Source of the DNA: AEGEAN-183 sp964342745
GTDB taxonomy: Bacteria; Pseudomonadota; Gammaproteobacteria; Magnimaribacterales; Magnimaribacteraceae
DNA: 27,997 bases
Assembly (NCBI GenBank): GCA_964342745.1
Contig: CAYFFW010000019.1
Span: forward strand, 1 to 27,997
Reading direction: 5' to 3'
The notes below the pieces were generated by a model, which was given only the letters and a program-made list of their open reading frames with translations, was not told where the DNA came from and made no database searches. Shown here in pieces: positions 23,654 to 27,997 of the stretch (positions are counted from its first letter, which is position 1; each line of letters opens with the position of its first letter). Made by a program: the position numbers and the translations under genes.

Positions 23654-24679
23654 TTATAGGTCTTTAGAAAGAGGATATTTAAGAAGAAGATAATAGAATA
23701 ACCATATAGTTAAGAAACCATAAAATAAGTAGAATTCTTTAACTTCATACAGTGTTGTGAACACAATAACACTGCATGATATTAAAGAGATAATGAGAAT
23801 AATCACAAGAACCTTCCATTTCTTTAATCCCGAATCTAGAAGTGCGTGATGTATATGAGCTCTATCTCCATAAAAGATAGGCTTTCCTTGTCTTAGCCTC
23901 CCTATAAAAGTAGAAAGAGCATCTATTAAAGGTAGAAGAATGATCCAAATAGCTGAAACAGGTTCTATTAACTTGTTCTCATCACTTGCAAGATAAACCA
24001 ATGTCCAAGCAATTAAAAACCCTAACCAGAGGGCACCACTATCCCCTAGAAATATTTTCCATCTACGTTTAAAAAGACCAAGATTAAAAAGTAAGAAAAT
24101 GAAGAGAACTGAAGATATAAGAGCAAATTCTGGGGAAGCTATACCACTAAGATAAGTTATTACAGATAAGCCTCCAAAGCAGACTAAGGCTACTAAGGAA
24201 ACAAGGCCATCCATACCATCAAGCATGTTAAATGCATTTGTTACACCCACAACCATAAAGATAGTAATAGGTATTCCAAGCTCTCCTAGATAAATGCTTC
24301 CTATACCCAATAGATCACCTAAATCTTTAACATACAAGTCTGTTATGATAATAATGATCCAACTAGTAATAATCTGTCCTATGAGCCTAATGGATATTGG
24401 TAAAGACTTAATATCATCAAGAAGTCCTAAAAATAGAATTATTAAAGAGCACAAAACTATAATCTTTACATCATCATTAATAGATAAAGAGAAATCTGGA
24501 AATAGATAAAAACAAAGAATCAAGGGAGAAAAAAGACATATACCTCCACCGAGGGCTATATTACCTTTATGAACTTTTCTAATTCCATCTGGACTGTCTA
24601 CAAAGCCTAGTTTATTAGATAAAGAACAAACAACTAAAGAACAGAGGATAGTAAGTATTATTGCTGAAATATAAATCAT
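23654..24679 (-). CDS. WecA/MraY-family polyprenyl-phosphate glycosyl-1-phosphate transferase
   Basis: 341 residues with about ten membrane helices. These inner-membrane enzymes start surface polysaccharide chains by moving a sugar-1-phosphate (often GlcNAc-1-P) from a UDP-sugar to undecaprenyl phosphate. Seen: D-S-P-D-G-I-R-K-V-H near 28-37, the D-D pair at 88-89, N-A-F-N-M-L-D-G-M-D-G at 148-158, G-D-S-G at 212-215, and the cytoplasmic H-I-H-H at 275-278, which is typical of the WecA branch rather than MraY. It follows rfbC by 16 bases. With the dTDP-rhamnose genes it points to O-antigen or capsule synthesis. Confidence 0.92.
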   Translation of the reverse strand: MIYISAIILTILCSLVVCSLSNKLGFVDSPDGIRKVHKGNIALGGGICLFSPLILCFYLFPDFSLSINDDVKIIVLCSLIILFLGLLDDIKSLPISIRLIGQIITSWIIIIITDLYVKDLGDLLGIGSIYLGELGIPITIFMVVGVTNAFNMLDGMDGLVSLVALVCFGGLSVITYLSGIASPEFALISSVLFIFLLFNLGLFKRRWKIFLGDSGALWLGFLIAWTLVYLASDENKLIEPVSAIWIILLPLIDALSTFIGRLRQGKPIFYGDRAHIHHALLDSGLKKWKVLVIILIISLISCSVIVFTTLYEVKEFYLFYGFLTIWLFYYLLLKYPLSKDL

Positions 24680-24695
24680 AAGATTTAAGAATATT

Positions 24696-25241
24696 TTAAG
24701 TATGTTCCATTAACTCAGAAAGAAGTTTACCTTTCATGTCTTTTTCAGAGAGTATTGGATTTTCTAGCGGCCAATCTATTCTCAATTCTGGATCATTCCA
24801 TAGTAAGACTTTTTCATGTTCAGGACTCCAATAATCTGTAGTCTTATATTGAACTTCAGCAAGTTCACTTATAACTTGGAATCCATGAGCAAAACCTTTT
24901 GGTATCCATAATTGCAGATGGTTTGACTGAGATAAATTTATTCCAAAACTATCTCCAAAGGTTTTGGATTTCTCTCTTATATCAACTACTACATCAAAGA
25001 TCTCTCCTTTAGTTACCCTAACCAACTTTGCTTGCTCAAACTTTGTTTGGAAATGCAACCCTCTTAACACGCCCCTAGTAGATTGAGAGTGATTATCTTG
25101 CAAAAAAGAGACATTATTTAAACCGGTGGCTAGTTCAAAGTTTTTTTGATTAAAGGATTCAAGAAAAAATCCTCTTGAATCTTCAAAAACTTTCGGTTTA
25201 ATAATCAAGATGCCATCTAATTGAGACTCTTCAATCTTCAT
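24696..25241 (-). CDS. rfbC: dTDP-4-dehydrorhamnose 3,5-epimerase
   Basis: Third step of dTDP-L-rhamnose synthesis (RmlC). 181 residues, the normal length, forming a cupin barrel. Seen: R-G-V-L-R-G-L-H-F-Q with the catalytic His63, Lys73, the Y-x4-Y region at 132-137, and the W-I-P-K-G-F-A-H-G-F segment. It lies two bases after rfbA and ends 16 bases before the transferase gene. Confidence 0.96.
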   Translation of the reverse strand: MKIEESQLDGILIIKPKVFEDSRGFFLESFNQKNFELATGLNNVSFLQDNHSQSTRGVLRGLHFQTKFEQAKLVRVTKGEIFDVVVDIREKSKTFGDSFGINLSQSNHLQLWIPKGFAHGFQVISELAEVQYKTTDYWSPEHEKVLLWNDPELRIDWPLENPILSEKDMKGKLLSELMEHT

Positions 25242-25243
25242 AT

Positions 25244-26116
25244 CTATTCTTTAATAAGATTTGAGAGATAGGCTCCATAATCTGTATCTCGTATTCCAGC
25301 AGCTAAATCTTCAAGGCTCTTAGAATCTATTAGCCCCATTCTCCAGGCTATTTCTTCTGGACATGAAATTTTAAATCCTTGTCTTTCTTGCAAACTTGCA
25401 ACAAACTGATTAGCTTCTAATAAACTTTCATGTGTTCCAGTATCTAACCAGGCAAAACCTCTACCCAGAATCTCTACATCAAGTAACCCTGAGTCTAAAT
25501 ACAGTTGATTTAAAGAGGTTATTTCTAATTCACCTCTCTTGCTAGGACTTAAACTTTTAGCAAAATCTACAACATTATTATCATAATAATAAAGCCCTGT
25601 TACTGCTAAATTAGTTTTAGGCTTATCAGGCTTTTCTTCAATTGAGATTGGATTGCCTGAATCATCTATGGTCAGAACTCCATACCTTTCTGGATTCTTA
25701 ACTTCATTACAAAAGATAGTTGCTCTATCTTTTTTATTATTTACTTTCTTAAGTATTGTGGATAAATCATTGCCATAAAATAGGTTATCGCCAAGAACCA
25801 TAGCTGAGTGGTCTTTCCCTAAAAAAGTACTAGCTACTAAAAAAGCATCTGCAAGACCTCTAGGCTGTTCCTGGATTTCATAAGAAAAGTTTAAACCTAA
25901 CCTAGTTCCATCTCCTAAAAGCTCTTGAAATCTATTTGTATCCTTTGGAGTAGATATTATTAATATATCCTTTATACCTGAAAGCATTAATGTAGAAAGA
26001 GGGTAGTAAATCATAGGCTTATCATAGACAGGAACTAATTGTTTGCTGATTACAGAAGTTGAAGGGTAAAGCCTTGTTCCTGATCCACCCGCTAAAATAA
26101 TACCCTTTCTATTCAT
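25244..26116 (-). CDS. rfbA: Glucose-1-phosphate thymidylyltransferase
   Basis: First step of dTDP-L-rhamnose synthesis (RmlA): dTTP plus glucose-1-phosphate gives dTDP-glucose, with feedback inhibition by dTDP-rhamnose in the family. 290 residues, normal length. Seen: the nucleotide-binding L-A-G-G-S-G-T-R-L-Y-P at 8-18, K-Q-L-V-P-V-Y-D-K-P-M-I-Y-Y at 25-38, the metal-binding L-G-D-N at 108-111, and I-E-E-K-P. It overlaps the end of rfbD by eight bases. Confidence 0.96.
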   Translation of the reverse strand: MNRKGIILAGGSGTRLYPSTSVISKQLVPVYDKPMIYYPLSTLMLSGIKDILIISTPKDTNRFQELLGDGTRLGLNFSYEIQEQPRGLADAFLVASTFLGKDHSAMVLGDNLFYGNDLSTILKKVNNKKDRATIFCNEVKNPERYGVLTIDDSGNPISIEEKPDKPKTNLAVTGLYYYDNNVVDFAKSLSPSKRGELEITSLNQLYLDSGLLDVEILGRGFAWLDTGTHESLLEANQFVASLQERQGFKISCPEEIAWRMGLIDSKSLEDLAAGIRDTDYGAYLSNLIKE

Positions 26117-27014
26117 AAGTTAATTTTTTTATTTTCTTTAGTACTTGAACCAACTCAACCTGCCACTTAGAAACATTAATATCAATTACTGATAAAATTT
26201 TTGTAATATCTAAAAAAGAGTTTTTTGGTCTTTCTGCTATTGCACCATACTCCTCTGATTTTATTGGTTCAATATTTTCTTTTCGTAAAGTTAAATTAAA
26301 ATCTAATTTTTCTGCTTGATCTACTATTTCTTTAGCAAAACCATACCAACTGGTTTTTCCTATGGAACTAAAATGATAAAGACCTAGGTCATTTAAATTT
26401 CCCCTTAAATAATTTTCTAGTAAATTAAATGTAGCTAAAGCTATTTGCTCAGTTGAAGTTGGTGATCCATATTGATCATCTATTACCTTTATTTCATTTT
26501 TTGAAGTGGCTAATTTAAGAATAGTCAAAAGAAAGTTATTTCGTAAATGACTATAAACCCAGCTTGTCCTTATTATTAAGCTTTTACAATTAGATTCTAG
26601 AATAGCTTTCTCTCCATCTCTTTTTGACTTGCCGTAGAAATTAATAGGATTACATTCATCTGTTTCTTTATATGCTGTGTTTTTTTGTCCATCAAAAACA
26701 TAATCAGTAGAGTAATGAATTAATAAAGATCCAAGTTCCTTAGATATTTCTGCTAATAATGAGGGGCCTAAACTATTTGCAATTTCTGCTTCTATGCGTT
26801 CGTTTTCTGCTAAGTCAACTGAAGTATAAGCAGAAGAATTTATAATTATCTTTGGGTTAAATGCAAGCACTCTTTGCTTTAAATCTTCACTGTCTTCAAA
26901 GACTAATTCAGGTCTATTTATTTCCCTTAAAGTGTATTTTTTTTCTAGTAACTCCTTAATGGACAGGCCTAACTGACCTGATGACCCCAGAAGGAGTATT
27001 TTGTGTTGTGTCAT
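26109..27014 (-). CDS. rfbD: dTDP-4-dehydrorhamnose reductase
   Basis: Final step of dTDP-L-rhamnose synthesis (RmlD), using NAD(P)H. 301 residues, normal length, a short-chain dehydrogenase/reductase fold. Seen: the cofactor loop G-S-S-G-Q-L-G at 10-16, S-T-D-Y-V-F-D-G at 102-109, and the catalytic Y127-x3-K131 in N-F-Y-G-K-S-K. It overlaps rfbB by four bases (ATGA) and rfbA by eight, indicating translational coupling. Confidence 0.96.
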   Translation of the reverse strand: MTQHKILLLGSSGQLGLSIKELLEKKYTLREINRPELVFEDSEDLKQRVLAFNPKIIINSSAYTSVDLAENERIEAEIANSLGPSLLAEISKELGSLLIHYSTDYVFDGQKNTAYKETDECNPINFYGKSKRDGEKAILESNCKSLIIRTSWVYSHLRNNFLLTILKLATSKNEIKVIDDQYGSPTSTEQIALATFNLLENYLRGNLNDLGLYHFSSIGKTSWYGFAKEIVDQAEKLDFNLTLRKENIEPIKSEEYGAIAERPKNSFLDITKILSVIDINVSKWQVELVQVLKKIKKLTYE

Positions 27015-27997
27015 TGGTTATTTTTTTTCTTATAAATATTCTCTACCCACTCAGGATTTTCTAAATACCATTTGACTGTCTCTTCTATTCCTTTCTTAAA
27101 TGAAATCTTAGGTTCCCATCCAAGAATAGTTTTTACTTTACTACTGTTTATAGAATATCTTTTATCGTGACCAGGTCTATCTTGAACATAGTCTATAAAA
27201 TCTTGAGAAATAAAATCATTTTTTAAGTAGTGTTTTTCTAAAATATCACCAATAAACATTATAAGTTCAATATTTTGCATTTCATTTTCAGCACCGATGT
27301 TATATACCTCCCCAATTTCAGATTTCTCTAAGATATCCTTTAAAGCATCACAATGATCTAAAACATGCAACCAGTCTCTTATTTGTTTTCCGTCTCCATA
27401 TACAGGAACCTTCTTCCTATTTACTAAATTTAAAATAGTCATAGGAATTAGTTTTTCAGGATACTGATAAGGACCGTAGTTATTAGAGCAGTTCGAAGTT
27501 ATAACTGGTAATCCATAAGTTTTATAGAAGCTTCTTACTAAATGGTCGGAAGAGGCTTTGCTAGCAGAATATGGACTATTAGGTTGATATTGATCTGTTT
27601 CCTTGAAGCTTTCATCTAATAACTCTAAAGAGCCAAAGACCTCATCAGTTGATATATGTAAAAACCTAAAATTATCCCTAGAATTGCCAGTTAGTTTGTT
27701 CCAATAAATATAACTACATTGAAGAAGATTATAGGTACCCATGATATTTGTTTCTAAAAAAACTTTCGGGCTTTCTATAGACCTGTCTACATGAGATTCT
27801 GCTGCAAAGTTTATTATTGCTCTAGGTTTAAACTTATCCAAAAGTTCAATTACCTTCTTTTCGTCTCTTATATCACCTTTAATAAAATTATGATTTGTAT
27901 CTTTTATATTGCTTAAATTATCTAAATTTCCTGCATAAGTTAAGGCGTCATAACTGATAACACCTTCCTGAGAGTCTTTTAACCAAGAATGCACAAA
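27011..27997 (-). CDS. rfbB: dTDP-glucose 4,6-dehydratase (5' end beyond the right edge)
   Basis: Second step of dTDP-L-rhamnose synthesis (RmlB), an extended short-chain dehydrogenase/reductase with tightly bound NAD. About 328 residues are visible. An in-frame Met near the edge (27994) is internal: the codon before it is open and the G-x-x-G-x-x-G cofactor loop, which should come about 20 residues earlier, lies outside. Seen: Y-D-A-L-T-Y-A-G-N-L, S-T-D-E-V-F-G with the catalytic Asp-Glu, Y-S-A-S-K, N-Y-G-P-Y-Q-Y-P-E-K-L-I-P, and the R-P-G-H-D-x-R-Y segment. First gene seen of the operon rfbB-D-A-C. Confidence 0.95.
   Translation of the reverse strand, partial: FVHSWLKDSQEGVISYDALTYAGNLDNLSNIKDTNHNFIKGDIRDEKKVIELLDKFKPRAIINFAAESHVDRSIESPKVFLETNIMGTYNLLQCSYIYWNKLTGNSRDNFRFLHISTDEVFGSLELLDESFKETDQYQPNSPYSASKASSDHLVRSFYKTYGLPVITSNCSNNYGPYQYPEKLIPMTILNLVNRKKVPVYGDGKQIRDWLHVLDHCDALKDILEKSEIGEVYNIGAENEMQNIELIMFIGDILEKHYLKNDFISQDFIDYVQDRPGHDKRYSINSSKVKTILGWEPKISFKKGIEETVKWYLENPEWVENIYKKKNNQ

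Overview
The window is an AT-rich (about one third G+C by eye), tightly packed stretch of a gammaproteobacterial chromosome. The translation block thrS-infC-rpmI-rplT-pheS-pheT-ihfA-merR-tRNA-Pro is the classic gammaproteobacterial order. The low G+C, very short spacers, many overlapping genes and trimmed proteins (PheT without its tRNA-binding domain, a short RNase D), together with many lipid and acyl-CoA genes, suggest a streamlined marine lineage such as SAR86. That assignment is inference. I see no insertion sequence, CRISPR array or prophage, and no gene-free gap over 300 bases.

Layout. Positions 1-8645 are a catabolic neighbourhood: the 5' part of fumarase C, a class II aldolase/adducin-like protein, then on the minus strand a lipoprotein-like carboxylesterase, a DsbA-like isomerase and an Old Yellow Enzyme. 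After these come an acyl-CoA carboxylase carboxyltransferase and a divergent acyl-CoA dehydrogenase sharing a palindromic control region, and a hot-dog thioesterase. A thiamine-diphosphate enzyme follows on the plus strand at 8709-10256.

Positions 10257-10493 hold no convincing protein gene. On the minus strand, directly downstream of tRNA-Pro(GGG), I find a string of long helices (11, 12, 6, 14 and 12 bp). Each has exactly one G-U wobble that pairs only if the minus strand is transcribed, and a TATAAT lies just upstream. I read this as a structured RNA of about 195 nt that I cannot assign to a known family. It is the best candidate here for something undescribed.

Positions 10578-17393 (minus) are the translation operon, read from a good promoter upstream of thrS. 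infC begins with AUA behind a strong Shine-Dalgarno and gives a normal-length IF3. The Old Yellow Enzyme gene also appears to start with AUA behind GAGGAG, so two genes here may be subject to IF3 start-codon discrimination.

Positions 17401-20357 (minus) carry djlA-like, a KASIII-like synthase, DoxX and pdxH. Positions 20448-22516 (plus) carry a DUF35 zinc-ribbon/OB protein, its thiolase partner and a YfcE-like phosphoesterase. From 22497 to the right edge (minus) runs a surface-polysaccharide operon, rfbB-rfbD-rfbA-rfbC and a WecA/MraY-type glycosyl-1-phosphate transferase, followed by rnd and a small membrane protein.
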